This document shows positions 1 through 6,071 of a DNA stretch of 7,528 nucleotides, one piece after another. The position numbers and the translations under genes were made by a program. The notes under the pieces were generated by a model. It was not told the DNA's origin, did no database searches, and saw only the letters and a program-made list of their open reading frames with translations. The DNA is from Candidatus Heimdallarchaeota archaeon. GTDB lineage: Archaea; Asgardarchaeota; Heimdallarchaeia; Heimdallarchaeales; Kariarchaeaceae. Numbering within the stretch: the first letter of the stretch is position 1; the number at the start of each line of letters is the position of its first letter. The stretch is from NCBI GenBank assembly GCA_029882335.1, contig JAOUKW010000199.1:1-7528 (forward strand), given 5' to 3'.

Positions 1-1
1 T

Positions 2-478
2 GATGTAAATTGGTTACGAGCGAGTCATATCATATTTGCATTTTCTTGGTGGTCCTTATTATTCTTTCTAGCAATAATATTAGGTCCAGTAATTCATCAA
101 TTAAGTGAGGAAACTAAGGTCAATATCATTGGATATATTGTACCCAGAGTATTTCTAACAGTAAGTAATGTAGGATTTTTAACAATAAGTCTAGGTTGGT
201 ATTTATTTCTAAGTTACTATTTTACAAATTTAGAATACATATTCAAAGACCTCGATAATCTATTGTTGGCTATTTTCGCGATACTCACTACTTTACTTTA
301 TTTCTTTCATATCTTTTTGGAACAATCAGAAATACAAACTGCCATTAAAGTAAGAGAGGGAATTATTACACCTAAAGATGATGAATTCAAGCATTTATTA
401 AAAGGTCTAAAAATAATTCCTCGATTCGGTTTTCTATTAGTTACCACAACTATTCTCGTGATGTTTTATCATAATTAA
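2..478 (+). CDS. CopD/HemJ-like small integral membrane protein (5' end missing)
   Basis: The frame is open from position 2 to a TAA at 476-478, giving 158 visible residues. There is no ATG until near the C-terminus, so the gene begins left of the window; the TTG at 263 is only an internal leucine codon. Four hydrophobic segments are visible at about residues 10-30, 47-71, 84-106 and 138-157. A histidine stands at the start of helix 1 (H9, in ASHIIFAFSWW), another lies in helix 3 (H103), and a Pro-Arg pair opens helices 2 (P48-R49) and 4 (P140-R141). A small four-helix bundle with a leading His-x(n)-Trp helix resembles the CopD-like and HemJ-like membrane proteins, some of which bind heme. 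The resemblance is judged by eye and no diagnostic signature settles it, so heme binding and function are inference. The gene converges on the next one with a 43-bp gap. Confidence 0.6.
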   Translation, partial: DVNWLRASHIIFAFSWWSLLFFLAIILGPVIHQLSEETKVNIIGYIVPRVFLTVSNVGFLTISLGWYLFLSYYFTNLEYIFKDLDNLLLAIFAILTTLLYFFHIFLEQSEIQTAIKVREGIITPKDDEFKHLLKGLKIIPRFGFLLVTTTILVMFYHN

Positions 479-494
479 CATGAATGTTCTTTAT

Positions 495-517
495 ATTAAT
501 ATAGTGAAAATATTAAT
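495..517. terminator. Possible bidirectional terminator hairpin between convergent genes
   Basis: Between the convergent stop codons (478 and 522) lies a perfect 8-bp inverted repeat, ATTAATAT at 495-502 and ATATTAAT at 510-517, with a 7-nt spacer AGTGAAA. It is followed on the plus strand by TGTTTTAT. The stem is entirely A/T, and such repeats arise easily by chance in DNA this AT-rich. Archaeal termination depends mainly on U-runs, so the call rests on position more than on stem strength. Confidence 0.25.
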
Positions 518-521
518 TGTT

Positions 522-1595
522 TTATATCTCAACTTTTGATAAATGCAGTTCAACCTTTAATTCTTCACTTAATGACATGAGATAAGCTTCCATCCTAATT
601 TTATGATCACTTATCATAGATATCTCATGATCTTTTTCTACATTTTTTGTATTATAAAAATTATATAATTTCTTTGCTTTAACTAATTGGCTTGTTGAAA
701 TAAGCAATGCTTCTGGAAATTTTATCAAAGTTAATACAAAAATAAGCATTATTATCGCATGCACATAAGACCAAATTTGATATGAAAGATCATAGTTATC
801 CAAGACATATAAAACATAATCCGATATATTTCTTTGAATCAGTAATAGCACATGAATTGAAATCCATATCTTTTTTGTAAAATGTACAGATTTGAAATTT
901 GAATGTGGTTTAATTTGCATTAAAATATAGATTCCAATAATATACTGAAGTGATTGAATAATTGTTAAATGAAAAATATTAAAAAATATTAAAATCAATA
1001 CAACGGTAATGGGCGTTACTGATGGTTGAAGTATTTCTGGATAGCCAATACTTGGATTTTGTATACTAAATATTGTCCTCTCTAGAGAATTCAAAATAAT
1101 AGTAAAAGTCCAATAGATTGAAAATATACAAATGATTTTTATTGGTTTTTTTAGGTCATTCCAGCCGTGGATATTAATGGCAAGAACTAAAAACAATAGA
1201 TATCCAAGAAAAATAGGGACATAGAGAAAATACATTTCAGGTTGGAGTGTTTTGTATTGTTCAATTGCATTTTCTGATTTTATATTTATGATGAAATCCA
1301 GATATCCTTGTCCAACCCAAAAAATAAAACCTATACCATGGATAATTAGTGCAACTAATAGATAATCATAAGACCCAATCTCATAATAGTATTTTGTGAG
1401 TTGAATTATACCAAGAATACTTAGGATAATAGTAAAAATATACACTATGGGAAGGATACCAAATGGCCTCAATTCAAAAGGATCCCATAGTGGTTTTGTT
1501 TTAATTATCCAATAAAATAAAATCATAGATGTGATTGCTATATAACTGAAATATGCAATCTCAATAAATTTATTATTTAATTTTAACTTTCTCAT
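522..1595 (-). CDS. Unrecognised polytopic membrane protein with 7-8 helices, sensor-like layout
   Basis: This 357-residue protein starts at an ATG (1593-1595) and ends at TAA. No family is recognised with confidence. Hydrophobic segments lie near residues 11-31, 45-66, 76-98, 120-142, 152-171, 193-228 (one long or two short helices), 243-264 and 273-296. The rest is a hydrophilic tail of about 57 residues (301-357) rich in Lys and Glu. The boundary of the last helix reads KFPEALLIS, followed by an amphipathic stretch (QLVKAKKLYNFY). The overall shape, a membrane block of 7-8 helices followed by a short cytoplasmic segment, recalls the membrane input domains of 7TM-type sensory proteins, but no kinase, HAMP, PAS or GGDEF domain follows. 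No transporter or enzyme motif is visible. No Shine-Dalgarno site precedes the ATG (AGCAAGTAA just upstream). A weak TATA-like CATTATAAG (minus strand, about 1632-1640) could give a short leader. It is real by length and coherent topology; the role is unknown. Confidence 0.75.
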   Translation of the reverse strand: MRKLKLNNKFIEIAYFSYIAITSMILFYWIIKTKPLWDPFELRPFGILPIVYIFTIILSILGIIQLTKYYYEIGSYDYLLVALIIHGIGFIFWVGQGYLDFIINIKSENAIEQYKTLQPEMYFLYVPIFLGYLLFLVLAINIHGWNDLKKPIKIICIFSIYWTFTIILNSLERTIFSIQNPSIGYPEILQPSVTPITVVLILIFFNIFHLTIIQSLQYIIGIYILMQIKPHSNFKSVHFTKKIWISIHVLLLIQRNISDYVLYVLDNYDLSYQIWSYVHAIIMLIFVLTLIKFPEALLISTSQLVKAKKLYNFYNTKNVEKDHEISMISDHKIRMEAYLMSLSEELKVELHLSKVEI

Positions 1596-2104
1596 TTACT
1601 TGCTATATTATATATAGTTTATTAATCTGTCTTATAATGAAAAGATAATTGGAAAATAATCTAATTCAAATCTTATTCAGAAAATTAAGCTAATATAAAT
1701 ATAGAAAACAATAGGTAAATGAATTGAGATTTAAAACAAAAGTGCTTTGGTTAAAATAATATGAATATAAATTACAATAAAAAATTACGGATAACCGACA
1801 CTATATGCGAAGTTGATATTATACAAATCAATGATGAAAAAATTTTTATTAGAATCTATTATTTATATTCCATCATTAATTTTTATTGTTAATTTGACGA
1901 TAAAGAAAAAACTCTGTACTTTATTTTTCTTCACTGGTCAAGGAAGATACACCAATATATCGAATTAGTTTAGATTTATTTATTCTATAATTCATTATTT
2001 TATAGAAAATATATTTAGGATAAATTATATAATTCAAACGATATTGATAGATTCAACTTTAGAAGGATCTACTACTCATATGATATTAATTACTTAACCA
2101 ATTT
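1596..2104. other. Intergenic region of about 500 bp with no convincing gene
   Basis: This stretch separates the TrmB-family stop codon from the start of the membrane protein at 522-1595. It holds no tRNA, no long reading frame and no strong terminator. Three things can be seen. First, a 43-codon plus-strand frame runs from an ATG at 1761 to TAA at 1890-1892, with a stop-free continuation in the same frame to about 1970. Second, a minus-strand frame is open from about 2045 down to TAA at 1921-1923 and includes an ATG at 1993-1995 (24 codons). Third, there is an 8-bp A/T-rich inverted repeat, TTCTATAA at 1983-1990 and TTATAGAA at 2000-2007. None has a ribosome-binding site or recognisable homology. 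They may be remnants of a decayed gene or chance. The right end near 1600-1640 probably contains the promoter of the downstream membrane-protein gene. Confidence 0.6.
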
Positions 2105-2893
2105 TCAATACTCGAGTAACTTTTGAAAATCAAATGTTTCAAGGATGTTTACCATCGTTTTAATTACAGTCATTTGAAAATTAATTATGGAAGGATGATT
2201 TATGCTAACTAAAATTGGGTCTTGATCAATTGAGTTGGGGTATCCCAATATATTTACTGATTGACATGATTTGTTATCGATATTGATATCTACAAAAAAT
2301 GTGGTGAATTTCATTTCACTAAATTGCTTGAATATATCAGATTTGGAGATTATATTCAATATTTTAGATGGCTTATGGAATAGATCACTAATTTGTAATT
2401 TTTTGATATCTCTAGTTTTCATGTGTTGTTCCATAATATCAACAAAATATGTATTACCTGAGCTGATAATTAGAATATTTTCTTTTGCTTTTAGGCAAAT
2501 ATCCTCTAAACCCAATTTTAACGATCTTTCTCCTTGAATTGTATAAACGTAAGAATTTATGATTTGTTCATTTGGAGTTTGCAAATTTGATACATACTCT
2601 TTTGCGTGTTGTATTTTTTCGACAAGATCTGCTTGTAATTTTGAAACTACAATATCAAAGTCTAATGCAGAATATTGGTTTGGTTTTCCAATTATCTCTA
2701 CTTTACGGACTATTTTATGATTTTGCTCAAGTGATTTGAGATATGCATATATTTTTGTTTGTGGAACATCAGCGATTTCTGCTAAGGGAGACGCCTCTGA
2801 ATTCTCAATAGATACCAAGGCAAGATATGTTTTTGCTTCACCCAATGTTAATCCCAATGAAATCAATACATCCAAGGTAGTTTGTTTATTCAT
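2105..2893 (-). CDS. TrmB-family winged-helix transcriptional regulator
   Basis: This 262-residue cytoplasmic DNA-binding protein is probably the controller of its own operon. Residues 6-77 match the TrmB-type winged helix: LGLTLGEAKTYLAL is the first helix, SPLAEIADVPQTKIYAYLKSL (35-55) is the helix-turn-helix with its recognition helix at about 44-56, and KVEIIGKPNQYSAL (64-77) is the wing. An amphipathic linker helix (about 80-104) follows, which in this family helps dimerisation. Residues 117-250 begin with IQGERSLKLGLEDICLKAKE and ILIISSG, similar to the PLD-like ligand or effector domains of shorter TrmB-like proteins. The full-length sugar-binding TrmB is longer (roughly 340 residues), so a sugar ligand should not be assumed. 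The ATG at 2893 lies 10 bp after the permease stop codon and has GTGAT 5 nt upstream, so it is the third gene of the operon. The likely target is the palindrome upstream of the ATPase gene. The family call is firm; the ligand is unknown. Confidence 0.9.
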   Translation of the reverse strand: MNKQTTLDVLISLGLTLGEAKTYLALVSIENSEASPLAEIADVPQTKIYAYLKSLEQNHKIVRKVEIIGKPNQYSALDFDIVVSKLQADLVEKIQHAKEYVSNLQTPNEQIINSYVYTIQGERSLKLGLEDICLKAKENILIISSGNTYFVDIMEQHMKTRDIKKLQISDLFHKPSKILNIISKSDIFKQFSEMKFTTFFVDINIDNKSCQSVNILGYPNSIDQDPILVSINHPSIINFQMTVIKTMVNILETFDFQKLLEY

Positions 2894-2898
2894 ATTTA

Positions 2899-2903
2899 AT
2901 CAC
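2899..2903 (-). promoter_or_regulatory. Weak Shine-Dalgarno site for the TrmB-family gene
   Basis: GTGAT lies 5 nt before the ATG and directly after the permease TAA. It is complementary to part of the archaeal 16S 3' tail (AUCACCUCC). It supports the ATG at 2893 as the start and co-translation within the operon transcript. Confidence 0.4.
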
Positions 2904-4049
2904 TTATTCTTCAGTATCTTTAACTGTAAAAAATGCAATAATCAAAAATATTAAAGTAATACCAATGATAATAATCAAATCGTAAAGTATCAATTCAACG
3001 CCCCAGCCTTTTAACATGATACCTTCAAAAATGCGGATTGCATATGTTAGTGGAATAATACTGGATAGAGGTTGTATTACTGCAGGTAAACTACTTACAG
3101 GCACCATTAAACCTGAAATTGCAAGACTGGGTAATGCTATTAAAGGTGCCATTTGAACTGCTTGTAATTCATTTTGTGCAAAGTTAGACATAAATACAGC
3201 AAATAATACGTTATTTAGAGCATAGATAATCATAATGAAGAGTAGTAAACCTAGAGATCCTTGAATCGGAACATGGAAAACAAAAATTGATATACTCAAA
3301 ATTGAACCTGCCTCCAACATTGCAAAAATGGTCAAAGCAATAATATACCCAACTAATCTTTCCTTAGATGTAAGTGGCGTTGATAACAATCTGTATTGAG
3401 TCCCCTCAACTCTTTCTCTGATAAGAATTAGTAAAGAGATTAATAATACCAAGAAATTTAATACATATGCCATTACAGCCGGAATTGCAGTATCTAATCC
3501 GGAGTAATCTGCATTATTAAATGCATAGGTTACATCAATTTCAATGCCAACTGCACCCATTGAATCTTTGATTGCTTCTTGAATTGCCGCAAACACACTT
3601 GCTTCTGTTTGAGACTTTGTCCCATCAATATATACATAAAGTACTATAGATGAATTTAGATTTTGAGATGAATTGAATATCGCTTCTGAAAAAGTAATAG
3701 GAATTAAAATAGATGCTTTATAATCGCCTCTTTCTACACTATTGATTCCAGCCTGATATTCACCATCAGTTACATCCAATCGATCATCTGCATTTAATAC
3801 TGTTACCAATTCGGATCCTTTATCAAGTGAGATTGGTCCCATACTGAACCCTTCATCAAGATTTTGAACAACAACAGGAACATTTTTTACTTCACCAGAT
3901 AAAGCAACTCCAAAAATAAACATTACAACCATTGGCATTATCAGCAACATACCAAAAGTACGATGATCCCGAGTTATTTGTTTTAAAACTCTTTTTGAAA
4001 CGTTTAGAATTCGTGCTATGGATGAATTTTTCAAATCAGTCAACAACAT
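2904..4049 (-). CDS. ABC-2 type transporter permease
   Basis: This is the membrane half of an ABC exporter, 381 residues with the layout of the ABC2_membrane_3/YhhJ-DrrB-like group. An N-terminal cytoplasmic elbow carries LKQITRDHRTF (22-32). Helix 1 is at about 33-51. A large extracytoplasmic domain (about 52-187) contains VPVVVQNLDEG, typical of this group. Five more helices follow at about 189-210, 232-258, 264-288, 299-318 and 354-375. Between helices 2 and 3, ILIRERVEGTQYRLLSTPLT (208-227) is the classic cytoplasmic coupling segment of ABC-2 permeases (RERExGT-x-LLxTPL). The Pro-rich loop GLMVPVSSLPAVIQPLSSIIPLTYA precedes the last helix. The reading frame starts inside the last codons of the ATPase gene (14-bp overlap), so the two are co-translated partners. 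The ATG at 4049 is only 3 nt from a strong GGAGG. In-frame TTG codons at 4046 and 4043 are better spaced, so the true N-terminus may be one or two residues shorter. The substrate (drug, lipid or peptide) cannot be told. Confidence 0.93.
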   Translation of the reverse strand: MLLTDLKNSSIARILNVSKRVLKQITRDHRTFGMLLIMPMVVMFIFGVALSGEVKNVPVVVQNLDEGFSMGPISLDKGSELVTVLNADDRLDVTDGEYQAGINSVERGDYKASILIPITFSEAIFNSSQNLNSSIVLYVYIDGTKSQTEASVFAAIQEAIKDSMGAVGIEIDVTYAFNNADYSGLDTAIPAVMAYVLNFLVLLISLLILIRERVEGTQYRLLSTPLTSKERLVGYIIALTIFAMLEAGSILSISIFVFHVPIQGSLGLLLFIMIIYALNNVLFAVFMSNFAQNELQAVQMAPLIALPSLAISGLMVPVSSLPAVIQPLSSIIPLTYAIRIFEGIMLKGWGVELILYDLIIIIGITLIFLIIAFFTVKDTEE

Positions 4050-4770
4050 AAACCTCCTTTGACAGTTTTATAAAAATTTCTTCAATAGTTTTTGTTCCAT
4101 ATTTTTCTTTCAATTCATTGGGAGTCCCTTCTTCAATTAAAATTCCATTTCTAATTAATCCAATTCTATCGGCTTTTTCAGCCTCATCCATAACATGTGA
4201 TGTCACAACAATCGTTGAACCTTGATTACGGAGAGTTCTAAAATAATCCCAGAAATATTCACGTAATATTGGATCTACACCTACTGTAGCTTCATCAAAA
4301 AAAATAATTTTTGGGTTATGAACTAAAGCGCAAGCAATAGATACTCTCCGCTTCATTCCCCCAGATAAATTTCGACAAAGAGTATTCTCTTTATCTTCTA
4401 ATCGAAGTACTTTTAGTAATTCGTCTAGTTTTGATTTTATCATATCTTTTGACATACCATAATTCTTAGCAAAGAATTGTATATTCTCTTTTACAGTTAA
4501 ATCAAGATAAATTGCATATTCTTGAGGTGCCATTCCAATTATACTACATACTTTGTTTCTATCTTTTGGTATTTCATAATTATTAACTAAAATTTTTCCT
4601 GAGGTTGGTTTAATTATTGAATTAATTAGATTTATTGCTGTTGACTTTCCAGACCCATTTGCTCCAATAAATGCATAAATTTCACCCTTTTTAATTTGTA
4701 AATTTAATCCATCCAGTGCCCTGACCTTTCCTTCCTTATATATCTTAACTAAATTTTGTGTTTCAATCAT
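4036..4770 (-). CDS. ABC transporter ATP-binding protein (DrrA/CcmA-like)
   Basis: This 244-residue nucleotide-binding subunit would power the permease encoded just downstream. All ABC ATPase motifs are intact: Walker A GANGSGKST (36-44, with K42), Q-loop Gln at APQE (Q83), signature LSGGM (135-139) followed by KRRVSIACAL, Walker B KIIFFDE (154-160, catalytic E160), D-loop near VGVD (163-166), and the switch histidine in TSHVMDEAEKADRI (H192). The length is that of a single NBD with a short tail and lacks the roughly 60-residue C-terminal extension of some DrrA proteins. MxxAPQEYAIYLDLTVKENIQFFA is typical of the multidrug/daunorubicin-type exporter class. The start is the ATG at 4770, preceded by AGGA four nt upstream (4775-4778). 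It is the first gene of the ATPase-permease-regulator operon, and its last codons contain the permease Shine-Dalgarno site. Export is inferred from the ABC-2 partner; the cargo is unknown. Confidence 0.95.
   Translation of the reverse strand: MIETQNLVKIYKEGKVRALDGLNLQIKKGEIYAFIGANGSGKSTAINLINSIIKPTSGKILVNNYEIPKDRNKVCSIIGMAPQEYAIYLDLTVKENIQFFAKNYGMSKDMIKSKLDELLKVLRLEDKENTLCRNLSGGMKRRVSIACALVHNPKIIFFDEATVGVDPILREYFWDYFRTLRNQGSTIVVTSHVMDEAEKADRIGLIRNGILIEEGTPNELKEKYGTKTIEEIFIKLSKEVYVVD
4053..4057 (-). promoter_or_regulatory. Strong Shine-Dalgarno site for the permease, inside the ATPase gene
   Basis: AAAGGAGGTTT directly precedes the permease ATG, on the minus strand inside the codons for Lys-Glu-Val near the ATPase C-terminus. 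The GGAGG core is only 3 nt from the ATG at 4049, but 6 nt from the in-frame TTG at 4046 and 9 nt from the TTG at 4043. This leaves the exact permease start open. The overlap implies translational coupling. Confidence 0.75.
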
Positions 4771-4818
4771 ATATTCCTGAGTTGATATTATTTATCACCA
4801 AGCCATTATTGATTTTAT

Positions 4819-4826
4819 TATTTAAA
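4819..4826 (-). promoter_or_regulatory. Archaeal TATA box of the ABC transporter operon
   Basis: On the minus strand this reads TTTAAATA, a match to the archaeal box A consensus (TTTAWATA). Its centre is about 52 nt upstream of the ATPase ATG, so transcription starting some 25 nt downstream would begin near 4797 and leave a leader of about 27 nt, enough for the AGGA at 4775-4778. The BRE position directly upstream is occupied by one arm of the inverted repeat at 4828-4858. Confidence 0.55.
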
Positions 4827-4827
4827 T

Positions 4828-4858
4828 AATTTACTACTTCCAAATATAGTAGTAAATT
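4828..4858. promoter_or_regulatory. Perfect 11-bp inverted repeat, candidate TrmB-family operator
   Basis: AATTTACTACT (4828-4838) and AGTAGTAAATT (4848-4858) are exact reverse complements separated by the 9-bp spacer TCCAAATAT. The arms contain the non-A/T core ACTACT/AGTAGT, so this is less likely to be chance than the many pure A/T dyads here. The site stands one base upstream of the TATA box of the operon that itself encodes a dimeric winged-helix regulator. In Thermococcales, TrmBL1 activates where its palindrome lies upstream of BRE/TATA and represses where it lies downstream. By that analogy this could be an activator site, although overlap with the BRE could equally block TFB. Binding by the 2105-2893 protein is inference. 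Confidence 0.6.
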
Positions 4859-5010
4859 TTTATAAAAAAATATTACTCATTTCGATATGGATACAAATCA
4901 ATCATCTCAATACTTATTAGTTAATTTTAAAATTTCAAAGTATATTTCTTACTTCAAATCTATTTAACAAATAATGGGATATAATATAATAATTCTTAAA
5001 TTAATTAAAA

Positions 5011-5976
5011 TCAATTTTGGCAGATTATTGAGGTAAATTTTGGCATATGAATATTCCCTCCACAAATAATAATGACGCTATTTCCGGAGATTGAAGTTTT
5101 AATCTTTTGAAAAGATGCAACAGCAACACCTGCTGCACCTTCTATAACCTGTTTATGGTTATAAAATACATCAATTATCGATTGTTGAATTTCATCCTCA
5201 GTAACTAAAATAAATTCATCAATAAGGGTTTGACAGTAATTAAATGTAATGGCATCTTTTTCTATCCCTCCTGAACTTCCATCAGATAAAGTGTCTTTTA
5301 CTTCCATTTCTATAATTTTTCCCTCTTTGATTGATTCAGACATCACAGGAGAATTCTCGGGTAAACATCCAAAAACCTTTAGTTTTGGATTTATTGATTT
5401 TAGATAGCCAGCAACACCAGAGATCAATCCACCTCCTCCTATTGTAACAAATAGATTATCTATTTTTTCAAGTTGTTCTTGTAGTTCAATACCAATTGTA
5501 CCCTGGCCAGCAATTACTAAGTTATCATTATATGGAGACAAATAAATATAATTTTCCTGATTAGCAAATTTTTTGGCCATGAATTCAGATTCAACTGAAT
5601 CGATACCATGAAATATCAATTCTGCATTTAATTTTTTTAATTTATCTACTTTACTTTCATTTGCACCTTTGGGTAGGTAAATTTTACAATTCCCACCTAA
5701 TTTCTGTAATGAATATGCAACAGCCATTCCATGATTTCCAGTTGATGCAGTCACTATTTTTTTTCTTTCTTCATTACTTAAATTTGTAAGAAAACTCAAT
5801 GCACCACGCAATTTAAAAGATCCTGTATGTTGTAAATTTTCTAATTTTAAGTAGGCAGAACCATTTTTAGAAGATAGGAAATCTGAATATTCCAATGGTG
5901 TTTTATGAATGTGCTGTGATATTCTTTTATATGCTGCAATTACCAAATTTGATATGTTTTCTGCAACTTCTTCCAC
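5011..5976 (-). CDS. PLP-dependent threonine/serine dehydratase-like enzyme (fold type II)
   Basis: This 321-residue cytoplasmic enzyme belongs to the tryptophan-synthase-beta fold group. The expected reaction is PLP-dependent deamination of threonine or serine to 2-oxobutyrate or pyruvate plus ammonia. Visible landmarks are KLENLQHTGSFKLRGA (44-59) with the PLP-binding K55, the substrate loop ASTGNHGMAVAY (77-88), AGQGTIGIEL (156-165), the phosphate-binding glycine loop IGGGGLISG (179-187), EGAAGVAVA (279-287) and CGGN (305-308). No C-terminal ACT domain is present, so it is not the allosteric biosynthetic IlvA of 400-500 residues. STGNHG in place of the common SAGNHA, together with SSGGIEKDAITF (234-245), resembles the hydroxyectoine-utilisation dehydratase/serine racemase branch, so the exact substrate is uncertain. 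The GTG at 5974-5976 is the only plausible start: an in-frame TGA lies 9 nt upstream, at 5986-5988. No Shine-Dalgarno site is visible. The fold and chemistry are firm; the substrate is not. Confidence 0.88.
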   Translation of the reverse strand: MEEVAENISNLVIAAYKRISQHIHKTPLEYSDFLSSKNGSAYLKLENLQHTGSFKLRGALSFLTNLSNEERKKIVTASTGNHGMAVAYSLQKLGGNCKIYLPKGANESKVDKLKKLNAELIFHGIDSVESEFMAKKFANQENYIYLSPYNDNLVIAGQGTIGIELQEQLEKIDNLFVTIGGGGLISGVAGYLKSINPKLKVFGCLPENSPVMSESIKEGKIIEMEVKDTLSDGSSGGIEKDAITFNYCQTLIDEFILVTEDEIQQSIIDVFYNHKQVIEGAAGVAVASFQKIKTSISGNSVIIICGGNIHMPKFTSIICQN

Positions 5977-5997
5977 ATATATGATTCAATTCAATAG

Positions 5998-6006
5998 TAT
6001 AATATT
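5998..6006 (-). promoter_or_regulatory. Possible TATA box for a leaderless dehydratase transcript
   Basis: AATATTATA on the minus strand is centred about 26 nt upstream of the G of the GTG start. That is the usual TATA-to-start distance in archaea, so transcription would begin at or beside the start codon. The lack of any Shine-Dalgarno site agrees with leaderless translation. The whole 95-bp gap is AT-rich and holds other TATA-like strings, including the A/T palindrome at 6051-6065, so the assignment is tentative. Confidence 0.3.
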
Positions 6007-6071
6007 TCATCGGTAAAGTCAAGTAAATCAATTTCATTAATTTCATACAATTATAAAATTTATAAATGAGG

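Noticed and set aside
263..478. A separate 71-residue gene starting at TTG 263
   Set aside because: The frame is open upstream to position 2 and encodes two more membrane helices of the same protein, so 263 is an internal leucine codon.
1602..1618. TATATATA-like string before the membrane protein at 522-1595 as its TATA box
   Set aside because: It is centred only about 16 nt from the ATG, so a start site 25 nt downstream would fall inside the gene. The weaker TATAAG about 20-25 nt further upstream fits better.
2271..2537. Plus-strand 88-codon open frame
   Set aside because: It lies entirely antisense within the well-supported TrmB-family gene, has no ribosome-binding site and reads as the complement of that gene.
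2736..2954. Plus-strand 72-codon open frame
   Set aside because: It is antisense to the TrmB N-terminus, which has clear helix-turn-helix motifs, and to the permease 3' end. Its product resembles no protein.
6051..6065. A/T palindrome TTATAAA-A-TTTATAA just after the FAD oxidase stop codon
   Set aside because: It is purely A/T in an extremely AT-rich gap, and its distance to the dehydratase start is longer than the alternative TATA site. It is not specific enough to call a promoter or terminator.
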